The translations under genes were made by a program, and so were the position numbers. Source: a virus. From it: a DNA stretch of 20,586 nucleotides. The notes beneath the pieces are model-generated. The model was given only the letters and a program-made list of their open reading frames with translations. It searched no databases and was not told the origin of the DNA. Shown here one piece after another: positions 6,514 to 15,500 of this stretch. The DNA lies in IMG/VR virus record IMGVR_UViG_3300020457_000134, positions 1 through 20,586 of that record. One strand, written 5' to 3'. Numbering within the stretch: the stretch's first letter is position 1; the number at the start of each line of letters is the position of its first letter.

Positions 6514-7996
6514 CTTTAAGTACACACTCGATAAGTTTTTCTGACTCATCTGTACTAGATTCTAAAGCTATTCCTACTAATGCTGTAGTTTGTACTGTTG
6601 AGCATACTCCATCTTCCCAAGCATAAACTGCTTCGCCCTTCTTAACAACTCCTTTGCAACGTACTGGCACACGACCTTTGAGACCAATTGCTTGTCCTTC
6701 TGCTTCACTGTTCATTAAGTAAGCAGGTTCTGCTGAAACAACACCAATTGGCATTGAACTTGATTTTGCACTTACAACTTCGTGATCATTTTCGTCACCA
6801 AAGTCTACTGCAACTGCTGTTCCCACTGGATATTCTTCTGCTGTTGTATATTTTTCTGCTAAGTCAGCATATCTTGCACTTGTTGATATACCGTTAAACA
6901 CGTTTGCGGCAATGTTACCGCTTGAGTCACGTACTGCAACTGTATTGTTTGTTGGATTTACATCACCTGTTCTATAATTACTACCAACTTGTAGTGCAAT
7001 AGCTTGTGTGGCTAATCCATTAAATGAAGTTGCATACATATTTCTCCATTTATAGTTTGCATCTCCAATGTCATATGTTGTAGTAGCTGTTGGAATCAAA
7101 CCTGCCGCTTGAATATGGAATGGTTCTGTTGTTACTCCGCCAGTTGATTTAACTTTAAATCTAATTTTTTGTCCAACTGTGTTATCAATAACACCTTCAT
7201 CACCTGATCCTGATGTGTCAATAAACACTGCTAAGTCATTTGCCGCACCTACTGTGAATCCAGCGTCAGCAAATCTAACAATACTGCTAAAGTCCGCCGC
7301 TCCTGCTAGTGCATAATCTGCCGCCGCTACTCCGCCAAGTTTTTCTGCGTTTGTAGCAGTACCATGGAACCTATGTGCTGAACTTGTTATACCGTTTGTT
7401 GAACTTGTTGTATTTCTTAAAGTAAGTCCTTGACGAACTACATCAAAACCAGTAATGGCATTGGCTGGATCTGTTGTATCGATAGTAAATTCTGCGTTGC
7501 TTACAATAAACACAACGCCATCGTCGACTGTACCTTTAATAATTGTTCTATTAACTTGATTGTTGTCACGTACTTGTGCAGTAACCATAGCACTTACAGT
7601 TTCGCCTATGGACTGTGGACCAATTAGGACAAATCCACCGTCAGCGTTTTGTGCATATAGCTGATTGTTGCCGCTATCCCACCAAAAATCACCTGTTGTT
7701 AAACCAACTGGTTGCGTAGTACCTACTTCTGCACCACCTGTTGTTCTAAATTTTGTTCCGTCATAGAACTTTAATTTCTTTAATGAACTGTCAAACCAAA
7801 CTTGCCCAGATAGTGGACCTGCTGGCTGATTTGCACTAGAAAAGTTTTCTAGTAAATGGACAAAGTTTTCGTTTTGGATTTCACCGTAACCAGCATAGTT
7901 CTTACCTACTAATTTAAGCGAAGTACTTTGGTCAATGGTGCCGTCCTCAACAGTAGTTAACTGTGCTCCATTTGTTAAATTTATTACGTATGCCAT
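6509..7996 (-). CDS. Tail fibre-like adhesin, third paralogue, with YADLAEKY-type C-terminal domain
   Basis: This 495-residue protein starts with the module shared by three consecutive genes here: MAYVINLTNGA, then GYGEIQNENFVHLLENF, GQVWFDSS, KFYDGT and FWWDSGNNQLY (residues 1-130), ending in LIGPQSIGE. A second shared segment follows (ITGFDVVRQGLTL, then HGTATNAEKLGG), and a fibre repeat YDIGDANYKWRNMYA near residue 320. The C-terminal 120 residues (376-495) differ from the two paralogues. They begin RYADLAEKYTTAEEYPVGTA and include PIGVVSAEPAYL and GRVPVRCKGVVKKGE, a tip seen in other phage fibre proteins and loosely similar to self-cleaving or intramolecular-chaperone tips; cleavage is not shown by the sequence. 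A TATAAATA octamer lies 26 bases before the ATG, and AGGGG precedes the start. It probably forms a trimeric fibre or spike for host binding. Confidence 0.85.
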   Translation of the reverse strand: MAYVINLTNGAQLTTVEDGTIDQSTSLKLVGKNYAGYGEIQNENFVHLLENFSSANQPAGPLSGQVWFDSSLKKLKFYDGTKFRTTGGAEVGTTQPVGLTTGDFWWDSGNNQLYAQNADGGFVLIGPQSIGETVSAMVTAQVRDNNQVNRTIIKGTVDDGVVFIVSNAEFTIDTTDPANAITGFDVVRQGLTLRNTTSSTNGITSSAHRFHGTATNAEKLGGVAAADYALAGAADFSSIVRFADAGFTVGAANDLAVFIDTSGSGDEGVIDNTVGQKIRFKVKSTGGVTTEPFHIQAAGLIPTATTTYDIGDANYKWRNMYATSFNGLATQAIALQVGSNYRTGDVNPTNNTVAVRDSSGNIAANVFNGISTSARYADLAEKYTTAEEYPVGTAVAVDFGDENDHEVVSAKSSSMPIGVVSAEPAYLMNSEAEGQAIGLKGRVPVRCKGVVKKGEAVYAWEDGVCSTVQTTALVGIALESSTDESEKLIECVLKV

Positions 7997-8022
7997 TTAT
8001 TAACCCCTAATTGTGTTATATG

Positions 8023-8030
8023 TATTTATA
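8023..8030 (-). promoter_or_regulatory. Candidate T4-type late promoter, exact TATAAATA
   Basis: The octamer is an exact match to the T4 late promoter core and sits 26 bases before the ATG of the 495-residue fibre gene. Its positions 3-5 are the TAA stop codon of the preceding fibre gene. Confidence 0.7.
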
Positions 8031-9867
8031 TCAAAGCGCCTGGAGTCAAGTCTTGCACATAACCCCATGCTCCGTCATTAATTCTAAATAATTTAAGTGT
8101 TCTAGATACCGTAGATGTAATATTACCAGTAGCATCATTAAACGTAGCACTTTGTATAACACTTACAGAGCCATCATCGTTTCCGCTGTTGTCTTTTTGC
8201 TGTACAAGTATTAAACTTTCGTTGAATGCTGTATTCAAAGCAGATCCAGTAAGTGTTGCTGTAGCACCTGTAGTTGTTGTACAGTGTATTCTAGCTTCAG
8301 TTCCGTTCTGTTTTGTACTTGCAGGAGCAATATCATTCAAAATTGTAGCAATATTTGTATGCTGTTGCGTAGTTCCTGCTGTTCCAAGCCCTGTTACGTC
8401 TAGTGCTATTGATAAAACTTCTAAATTTATACTACTATCAACATATGCCTTTGTTGCTACGTCTTGATCTGCTGTTGGATCTGCAACATTTCTGATTTGT
8501 CTTGGTGTAACTAAGTTAATGTTGCCAGCCGCTGTTATATTCATACCGTTACCAGCACCATCTACAGTGGTTGTAGATAAAGCATTACCACCTGTAAAAG
8601 CAAAGCTACCTATATTAGCATCTGATAACGCACCTAATGATGTTAGTCCTGGTGCTGATGAGCCTGTAATAATGTCAACTCCGTCAAATTTAAGTGAACT
8701 TGCTCCTGTTAAGTTGACACTTACATTAGATGTCCATGAGTTTGTATTGTTACGCCATAAAAATTCTTTAGTACCGTTTGTAGACGCTACTGTAATACCT
8801 GCTTGATCAACTGCTGTATCGTCAAGTAGTGTACTATCGTCACCTTTTGCAAGTTCGATACTTTTATCTCTTACTAATAATGTCTGTACATCTAAACTTG
8901 TTGTTTCTCCGTCAACAATTAAGTTTCCGCCAACTCTCATGTTGCCGCCAACGTCTAATGTTTGCGTTGGACTTGTGTTAAAAATTCCTATTCTACTATT
9001 TGCAGAATCAATAGTCATTGCATCTGTTTTACCAGTGCTAGTTGTCATTCTAAATGTATAGTTTTGTCCTGAAACTTGGTTCTCATTAATAACACCATCT
9101 GCGGCAATTTTGACAACATTGTTGTCTGTAAGTCCAATAGTAAGTCCATTGTTATTTCTTACTGTTAACGCACCTGATGTTGCATCGTCTGAGTCACTTG
9201 CTAAAAACTGTGCCGCTGTTCTTGATACATTATTACTATCTACAAGTGCCGCTGTTCTAGAAGCTGTACCTGCAAAAATAAAATCAGCGTCAACAACATT
9301 AAATCCTTTTGAAACGTCACCAACAAAGTTTGGAATAGTGTCAACGTTTTGTGGAGTAAATGCAATCTTACTCCAAAGTCCAACAAATGTTCCACCTACC
9401 CAATACTTAACAATAGTTCTACTTGTACCTGTTTGGTCAAGTACAGTTACAACTTCAGGACCTGAACGTCCTTGGAAAGCATTGTAAATAGGTCCTGCTA
9501 ATTCTAAATCTGTACCATCATAAAAGTACATTTGGTTAGCATCATTGTTAATCCATAGGTCACCTGCAACCATTGAAGGTTGTGTAGGTTGTACAATAGG
9601 TCCTCCACCTGTTGTCCAATTTGTACCTGTATAAACATTTAATCTTGAAGTGGCTGTATCCCACCAAATTTGTCCTGCTAGTGGATTAGGTGGAGCACTT
9701 GGATTAGCAAAATTTTCCAACATTTTAACAAAGTTTTCATTTATGCTTTCACCAAATCCTGTATAGTTTCTACCAATTAGTGTAATGTCTGTACTTGAAA
9801 CATCAATTTGCCCGTCTGCTAGGTTTACAAGTAATGCACCACTAGTCTTATTAATCTGATATGCCAT
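8026..9867 (-). CDS. Tail fibre-like adhesin, second paralogue
   Basis: This protein is 613-614 residues long, counted from the ATG at 9867 (MAYQINKTSGALLVN). That start matches the MAY start of the two paralogues better than a TTG four codons upstream. Residues 1-130 hold the shared module: GFGESINENFVKMLENF, GQIWWDTA, LNVYTGTNW, LWINNDANQMYFYDGT. Further shared pieces are GTASRTAALVDSNN and AAQFLASDS. The middle contains fibre-type segments RVGGNLIVDGETTSLDVQTL and VRDKSIELAKGDDS, and later ATKAYVDSSINL, which resemble trimeric beta-helix fibre sequences of marine T4-like phages. The C-terminus ends FRINDGAWGYVQDLTPGAL and has no collar domain. One base separates the ATG from the stop of the upstream gene. 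The terminal TAA forms part of a TATAAATA octamer. Its likely job is a virion fibre or receptor-binding component. Confidence 0.85.
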   Translation of the reverse strand: MAYQINKTSGALLVNLADGQIDVSSTDITLIGRNYTGFGESINENFVKMLENFANPSAPPNPLAGQIWWDTATSRLNVYTGTNWTTGGGPIVQPTQPSMVAGDLWINNDANQMYFYDGTDLELAGPIYNAFQGRSGPEVVTVLDQTGTSRTIVKYWVGGTFVGLWSKIAFTPQNVDTIPNFVGDVSKGFNVVDADFIFAGTASRTAALVDSNNVSRTAAQFLASDSDDATSGALTVRNNNGLTIGLTDNNVVKIAADGVINENQVSGQNYTFRMTTSTGKTDAMTIDSANSRIGIFNTSPTQTLDVGGNMRVGGNLIVDGETTSLDVQTLLVRDKSIELAKGDDSTLLDDTAVDQAGITVASTNGTKEFLWRNNTNSWTSNVSVNLTGASSLKFDGVDIITGSSAPGLTSLGALSDANIGSFAFTGGNALSTTTVDGAGNGMNITAAGNINLVTPRQIRNVADPTADQDVATKAYVDSSINLEVLSIALDVTGLGTAGTTQQHTNIATILNDIAPASTKQNGTEARIHCTTTTGATATLTGSALNTAFNESLILVQQKDNSGNDDGSVSVIQSATFNDATGNITSTVSRTLKLFRINDGAWGYVQDLTPGALI

Positions 9868-9868
9868 A

Positions 9869-11950
9869 TTAGCCCCCAACTCCTGTATAGATGATATATT
9901 TGACAGTTAAGAACGGGTTCATAACATTATATGGTGTTCCTAGTTCAGTAATATCAAATGTTTCAAATTCTTCTAATCCTGTGTTAGTATTGTACTGAAT
10001 ATTTCTTCTATTCAACAATCCACCACTTGAAGTTCTCGCTTGTCCTGCACCTGATCCTGTTGGAGCATCATATGGAATAGTATCAGCGTCTTGCTGTGTA
10101 CCACTGTCATCTAATATAACATAGAACTGAGCACCTTTTGGTGATCTTAAATCATGTTCGTGTTCAGGTAAGTTTTTAACATCAATAGATCTACTTTCAA
10201 CACCTGATGCAAGACCAACTGTATCAGCGTTTACATCTGAAACTCTGTTAGCACTAGCACCGCCCATATTATCTGCACCTAGTGGGAATCTACCTCTAAA
10301 GTCTGGCAGACCAAAAAATCCTGACGAAACTTGGCTTTGGTCTTTAAATTGATATTGAATAGCATTATATAAACCTAAGTAATCAGCAATTCTAACTTCT
10401 GTACCATCACACAACAACCAACCAGCAGGTGTGTTTACTCCGCCAAATGGTACAATAGTACCAACTGGAATTACCGGTACACTACTTACAAGTGCCGCTT
10501 GTGAAATTTTAAATACACCTGTGTCATCACCTGAAATTCTGTTAATAATTATTTCATCATCTTTGTTAGGTGTTGTAGCAAGTGTTTTGTTAGCAATAAA
10601 TGTGTTGCTAATTTCTGTTGAAAATGTTTTTGTTGTTCCGCCAACTTGTCCGTCAAATGTAATTTGATTAGAACTTACATCTCCTGTAAGTTGGAATGTT
10701 GATGCACTAGTCAATTTGTTTGCGTTTGTAGCACCACCAGTTACTGTACCAGTAATGTTACCAACTAAGTTTCCTCTAAACTCAACAGCATGAACTGCTG
10801 ACCAACGTTTTTCGCTTGTTCCTAATGAATACGTTTGTGTAGATATAGGTGCAACGGCACCAACTGTACTTGAGCCAGCAACACTTAAATCTGTTCCTAC
10901 AAATAATTTTTTTGCAATACCAACACCACCGGAAATTTTTACTGCTCCAGTTCCAATACTTGCACTATCAGTTGTACCTTGTACAATTAAGTTTGCACTT
11001 GTTTGTATTGACCCTGCAACATCTAATGCTTCTGCAGGTGATAATGTATTAATACCAACTTTTTCTGTTGAATCAATTCTTATAACATTCTTTTGTACAC
11101 CTAAGTTATTAACTTTAAAGTCGATAGGTGCACCTGATGTTAAGTTAGTAACAACTCCTGATGTACCTTGTACATCAAGTGTAACAATAGCATCTTGTCC
11201 TACTTGTATACCTTGGTTGTTACTTACTGTTAATTTTTGTGAAGAAGTACTTGCTACATCAGATCTTAAAAAATTACTTGCCGCAACACTTGCTCCTGCT
11301 ACAACTAAGTTTTCTGCTTTTTCACTTGTACCATAATATTTTCCAATGCCGTCTCCGCCAACATTAGCGTTTGATAAATTTAATCCAGGTTGAATAATTG
11401 TAAATCCAGGAATTGTACTCTTAGGTTGAAATGTTCTTGTTGAATAAATTGCAATTGGTGAGCCACCAACTTCAAGTTGTAAAATAGTATAAAGTACTTC
11501 GTCTTTACCTGTTACTACAACAGGCTTTGCACCTGTCAAAAGTCCGTCACTATACTCAGGTCCAACTAGTGTCCAACCTGAACCTGTAAAAATATACAAC
11601 TGATTGTTGTCTGTATCTGACCAAAGGTCTCCTTGTAGTGCATTTGCAACGTCTGGTGCATTGTTTCCTTTTTTAAGTCCACTTGCATTTACCCAACCAG
11701 TACCATCATATAATTTTAATGTATCAATACCTGTTGAACTATCATACCATAATTGTCCTTGCACAGGGTTACGTGGTGCCGCTGTATTTGCAAAATTTTC
11801 TAGTAATTTAAGAAAGCTCTCTGCTATAACTGACCCATAACTAGTTGTGTTACGTCCAGGAATATCTAAACTTGTTTGCTGATTAATTGTACTATCTTCA
11901 ATTGAGATAGTTCCCTTGTTAGTATCTGAGTAGTTAATTGTATATGCCAT
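9869..11950 (-). CDS. Tail fibre with C-terminal phage tail collar domain (short-tail-fibre-like)
   Basis: This 693-residue protein has the shared N-terminal module (MAYTINYSDTNKGTI, SYGSVIAESFLKLLENF, GQLWYDSS, LYDGTGW, LWSDTDNNQLYIFTG). Fibre repeats follow in the middle, including AVKISGGVGIAKKLFVGTDL and YSLGTSEKRWSAVHA. The last 200 residues (493-693) are a tail collar tip: VGTIVPFGGVNTPAGWLLCD, then LPDFRGRFPLGAD, LPEHEHDL, and a closing NPFLTVKYIIYTG. The His-x-His pair (His597, His599) corresponds to the metal-binding histidines of T4 gp12, the short tail fibre that binds host lipopolysaccharide. The gene starts at a TAATG overlap with the 203-residue gene. It is therefore probably a baseplate-attached short or side fibre, although its shared N-terminus with the next two genes is not a T4 gp12 feature. 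Confidence 0.9.
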   Translation of the reverse strand: MAYTINYSDTNKGTISIEDSTINQQTSLDIPGRNTTSYGSVIAESFLKLLENFANTAAPRNPVQGQLWYDSSTGIDTLKLYDGTGWVNASGLKKGNNAPDVANALQGDLWSDTDNNQLYIFTGSGWTLVGPEYSDGLLTGAKPVVVTGKDEVLYTILQLEVGGSPIAIYSTRTFQPKSTIPGFTIIQPGLNLSNANVGGDGIGKYYGTSEKAENLVVAGASVAASNFLRSDVASTSSQKLTVSNNQGIQVGQDAIVTLDVQGTSGVVTNLTSGAPIDFKVNNLGVQKNVIRIDSTEKVGINTLSPAEALDVAGSIQTSANLIVQGTTDSASIGTGAVKISGGVGIAKKLFVGTDLSVAGSSTVGAVAPISTQTYSLGTSEKRWSAVHAVEFRGNLVGNITGTVTGGATNANKLTSASTFQLTGDVSSNQITFDGQVGGTTKTFSTEISNTFIANKTLATTPNKDDEIIINRISGDDTGVFKISQAALVSSVPVIPVGTIVPFGGVNTPAGWLLCDGTEVRIADYLGLYNAIQYQFKDQSQVSSGFFGLPDFRGRFPLGADNMGGASANRVSDVNADTVGLASGVESRSIDVKNLPEHEHDLRSPKGAQFYVILDDSGTQQDADTIPYDAPTGSGAGQARTSSGGLLNRRNIQYNTNTGLEEFETFDITELGTPYNVMNPFLTVKYIIYTGVGG

Positions 11951-12561
11951 TACTCATTCATCCCTGATAGACTTTGTACACGCACAGTATAATCAATTTG
12001 AATTAATCTATTTAAACTCTTTTGTACTGGGTGGAAGATTACATGTGTTAACAGTCTGCCTTGTCCTGATGGATTATAACTTACAAGTCCTAGTTCATCA
12101 AATACATATAAACTGTCAGCGTCGGTTGCATTATCTACAGCATCTTGCCCTGAAGGTTCACCGTAATCAAGTAAACAACTAACAACAATGTCTGTATAAT
12201 TAGTACCACTTACGTGTCTTGATTCAATCTTATTTCTTGCAGGGTCTGTGTTATTAACACTTCTATCATCAACAACTTTAATAAATGTTTGGTTATAAAG
12301 ACTAGCGTTAGTTCCTGTACTGTTAGGTGTAAGGTATGTAATAATTCCAGTAGGATCAATACTAGTTCCGCCATTACCAAATGCCATCTGGTAAATAGTT
12401 CCTTGTCCTGCATTTGCTAAACTTTCTGCTAGAGAAATACTCATATTCTCATAGTGAATAGCGTTACGTTTATCGACTATTACTTCGCCGGTTTTGGCGT
12501 CAGTAATCTTAATATGTCCTTGGAGTAACACTCCGTTTTCTTCTTTTATGTTGTCAATCAT
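11950..12561 (-). CDS. Putative virion structural protein, 203 residues
   Basis: The N-terminal third (GVLLQGHIKITDAKTGEVIV) is a beta-strand pair, followed by a helix-rich stretch with MSISLAESLANAG and IYQMAFGNGGTSID. The C-terminal 60 residues, with FDELGLVSYN and LLTHVIFHPVQK before QIDYTVRVQSL, form strands likely to pack into a small beta-domain. This layout recurs in small virion proteins placed just before fibre genes in marine T4-like phages; a baseplate connector or fibre-attachment protein is a fair guess, but I have no catalytic or named-family motif to fix it. Twenty bases separate it from the giant gene upstream, and in them is an AATAAATA octamer. Its stop shares one base with the start of the collar-domain fibre gene (TAATG), so the two are probably co-translated. 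No signal peptide or membrane segment is present. Confidence 0.75.
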   Translation of the reverse strand: MIDNIKEENGVLLQGHIKITDAKTGEVIVDKRNAIHYENMSISLAESLANAGQGTIYQMAFGNGGTSIDPTGIITYLTPNSTGTNASLYNQTFIKVVDDRSVNNTDPARNKIESRHVSGTNYTDIVVSCLLDYGEPSGQDAVDNATDADSLYVFDELGLVSYNPSGQGRLLTHVIFHPVQKSLNRLIQIDYTVRVQSLSGMNE

Positions 12562-12578
12562 ACCTTTGTCCTATACTG

Positions 12579-12586
12579 TATTTATT
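12579..12586 (-). promoter_or_regulatory. Candidate T4-type late promoter, AATAAATA
   Basis: On the coding strand the octamer AATAAATA (one mismatch from TATAAATA) contains the TAA stop of the giant gene as its positions 3-5. It lies 17 bases before the ATG of the 203-residue gene. Motif match only. Confidence 0.5.
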
Positions 12587-15500
12587 TGGGTAGCTCCACC
12601 TTTTCTGCCTTAAAGAAACGTGCTACCAAACTTTCCGCATCATTAAGTGTAATTCCTGGGTCTGCCCAGCGTTTTCCTTGTCTTCTGACTATCTTAATTT
12701 TAACATCCAGTGCTGGTGTATTTAACAGAGTTACGCTCGCTGTTGTACCATCTACTGAAAATTCAGCTGGAGCAGTCTCATCTGCTTCAGGAGAATCCTG
12801 ATCTAATGTAGGATTAAACATTTGTACTGCGTTTTTACGCAATCTTTTACCTGCAACAAACACTTCAAACTCGTTTACACTTGTAGGTGTAAAGGAAAGT
12901 GGAAATACTGCTGTAGATCCGTCACCTATTTGTTCTTCTACAATAGTTTGATCTGCATAAGGTGCAGTTTGTATTGGTCCTTGGTTATAAACATCACTGC
13001 CTGACTCATGTACGCTAGGTACTCCTGTTCCTAATGTTCCTCTTTGTATTTGACGTAATACATTGCCTTGTTTAATTAAGAATTCAATACGCTCACCATT
13101 AATAAACACTATACCCGGAATACTGCTATTCTTATCGGGCTGTCCTAATTTAGATGCATCATCTAAAAATATCTCTTTATCAAATGTTTTTAAATCTTTT
13201 GCAAGTTTTAATGGAGCAACATCACCAAGACGCTTATATATGTTTCTATTTAAAATATCTTTGAATTGACTAAATCCAAACTTAGGTTGAATTTCTCCTT
13301 GTGAACTAAATTGTATTACTTCAACTACATCGTCATCAGCAAAAGAACCTTTGTATTTTACAAAATTCTTATCATCTGTAAGTTTGTAGTCAACACTTGG
13401 TGTTTGTAATATTCCATTTACTGTTAGCCATACATATTGAGCATCAATAGCAGGGTATCTAAGTTTTACTAAACCTGCTTTTATATGATTAAACTGTATG
13501 TGGTCTTCAGTACCTATACTTAGAACACTTCTTGCAACAACATCAAAGTTTTGTCTTTCAAAATCCATACTATCGTGCTTGTTAAATGTATAAACTGTTA
13601 ATTTTTGTCCTTCAGTAGGAGCTGTCTTAAGTTGTAAATTCTTACCACTGTCTACCCATGTATTTTGACTGTTGATGATTTGTAAATCTCCAAATGCATA
13701 ATCACCATCAGTTCGTAAATAAATTTCTAAAATATCACCTTCAACTCCAATGCCTGGCTCTAAAATAATACTGCTGTTTGAAGGACGAATATTGTATTCA
13801 ACTGCAATAGTAAGTTCTTTACCATTTAGCAACACAAGTATATCTGAATCATCAAAACTACCTACAGGTGATTGCCATAATTCTAAGAAATATTCTCTTT
13901 GTGATGCTTTACAATCAAATTGTTGATTGTATCCAGGATTAAGTATTTTATTATCTAATTTAACAATAACATTATGACTGTTAGGTAAAGCACTATAAGG
14001 CGTTTTTGCTAAAGGAAATACCTTTGTACTTCCGTCACCTGTAAACTCTGTAGTTTCAATTTTACTAAAATTATCTACTGAAGTATAAATTGCATAATTA
14101 ATTACACTGTTATCAGGAGGTGGACTACCAAATATAATCATTGCTTTTGGATCTTGTCCTGCACTATCCTCAGTTGAAGTTAAAACAGAATCTACTGCTT
14201 CTCCGTTTACTGTTGCATAGTAATCTAAGTCAGTGCTATAATGTATTTTAGTTACAAAAGCATTTGTACTTCCGTCACCTACAAATTCACTTTGTTCAAT
14301 AGAGTTTTTACCATTTCCGCTTACTGAAATAATATTAACATCTGCATTTACAGCAGGAATAGTATTAAATTTAACTTGTTTATTTCTATAATCTACTTTG
14401 TATAAATTTTGTGCTAGTATCACATCATTTAATCTTACAAACAAGCCGTCTTTATTTTGTGGTTGTATACCAAAGCCATATCTATCATTAATACCGTCTG
14501 CACGATATGAGTTGCTGGATAACATGCTTCCGCCATCTTGTGGTCTGTGGAAAACTCTAATGTTGACTGAATCTAATACTTGTCCTGGAACTTGTTCTTC
14601 AGGTCCTTTTGATGTTGTTGGACTTACAAAGTCATCACCGTCAACAATTATTTCTTCTGGATTTATTCCTCTTGCTGTGCTAAATGCAAAATCACCACCT
14701 CTTAGAATTGTATCATATGATCTTGGATCAGGTAAAAATGCACCATCTGATGTTGACTTTCTAAATACAAGCACATCATTAGGTTTTGTGCTTATTACTT
14801 CTTCGTCAAATATAATTATATCATTAGCTAAAGCACCTGCATCGTCATATAATGCAACGCCTGTTTGTCCTGCACCTGTAATACTTTGCATAACTGCCGC
14901 AGTGTTTGTTACAGGATCACTTGTACCAAAATTAGGATCATCAAGTCTTACACCGTTTTTATAAACATTATATACTGCATTAGCTTCTAGTGGACTTGCA
15001 AAATTTAAAACTCTTGTACTATCGTCTCCTATTTGGAAGATTTCATCTTCAAAGGTTGTATCAAATGTATCATATGTTGTTGTAAACCATGAGTCTGAAT
15101 CCCAACCAGTTCCTGTTCCAAAGTCAAAACTACTTACTTCAACACCGCCATAATCAATACCATCAAGTAATTGTCCTAAATCATTTCCATACATTCCTGT
15201 AGTAGGATTATAATAAAGATTTATTCTATCTTGTGCTTGTAATAATTCTGGTGCTTTATTGTATGTGATAATTACGGACTTACCTTTGTCTAACGGATTA
15301 GTAAAAAATATACGTCCAAAATTCCTAGTATAACCTTTTGAAGTGTCTTCAATGTTATCAAAAATGTATTCACTACGTAAAGATTCCAACCCATCAACAG
15401 TAACACTTATTTGTGTTGTTTTAAGTTGCATAGGCCATTTCAAATTAAATATTTGTTGATCTACTTCTGCTGTAAATGTTTCTGTTTCACTTAATGTTTG

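Noticed and set aside
9868-9879. TTG start giving a four-residue longer 614-618-residue fibre
   Set aside because: The two paralogues start with MAY at the same place, and the ATG one base after the upstream stop has a purine-rich site before it, so the ATG at 9867 is preferred.
9869-10480. Diversity-generating retroelement target in the collar tip
   Set aside because: No reverse transcriptase, template repeat or matching second copy of the tip is visible in the window.
12210-12413. Second minus-strand open frame of 67 codons inside the 203-residue gene
   Set aside because: It lies wholly within the better-supported frame. The Leu/Thr-rich translation and lack of a clear ribosome binding site speak for a chance frame.
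14398-14964. Plus-strand open frame of 188 codons inside the giant gene
   Set aside because: Antisense to a coherent repeat-bearing protein frame. Its translation is Ser/Pro/Ile-rich without domain pattern, as expected of a shadow of a Thr/Asp/Gly-rich beta protein.
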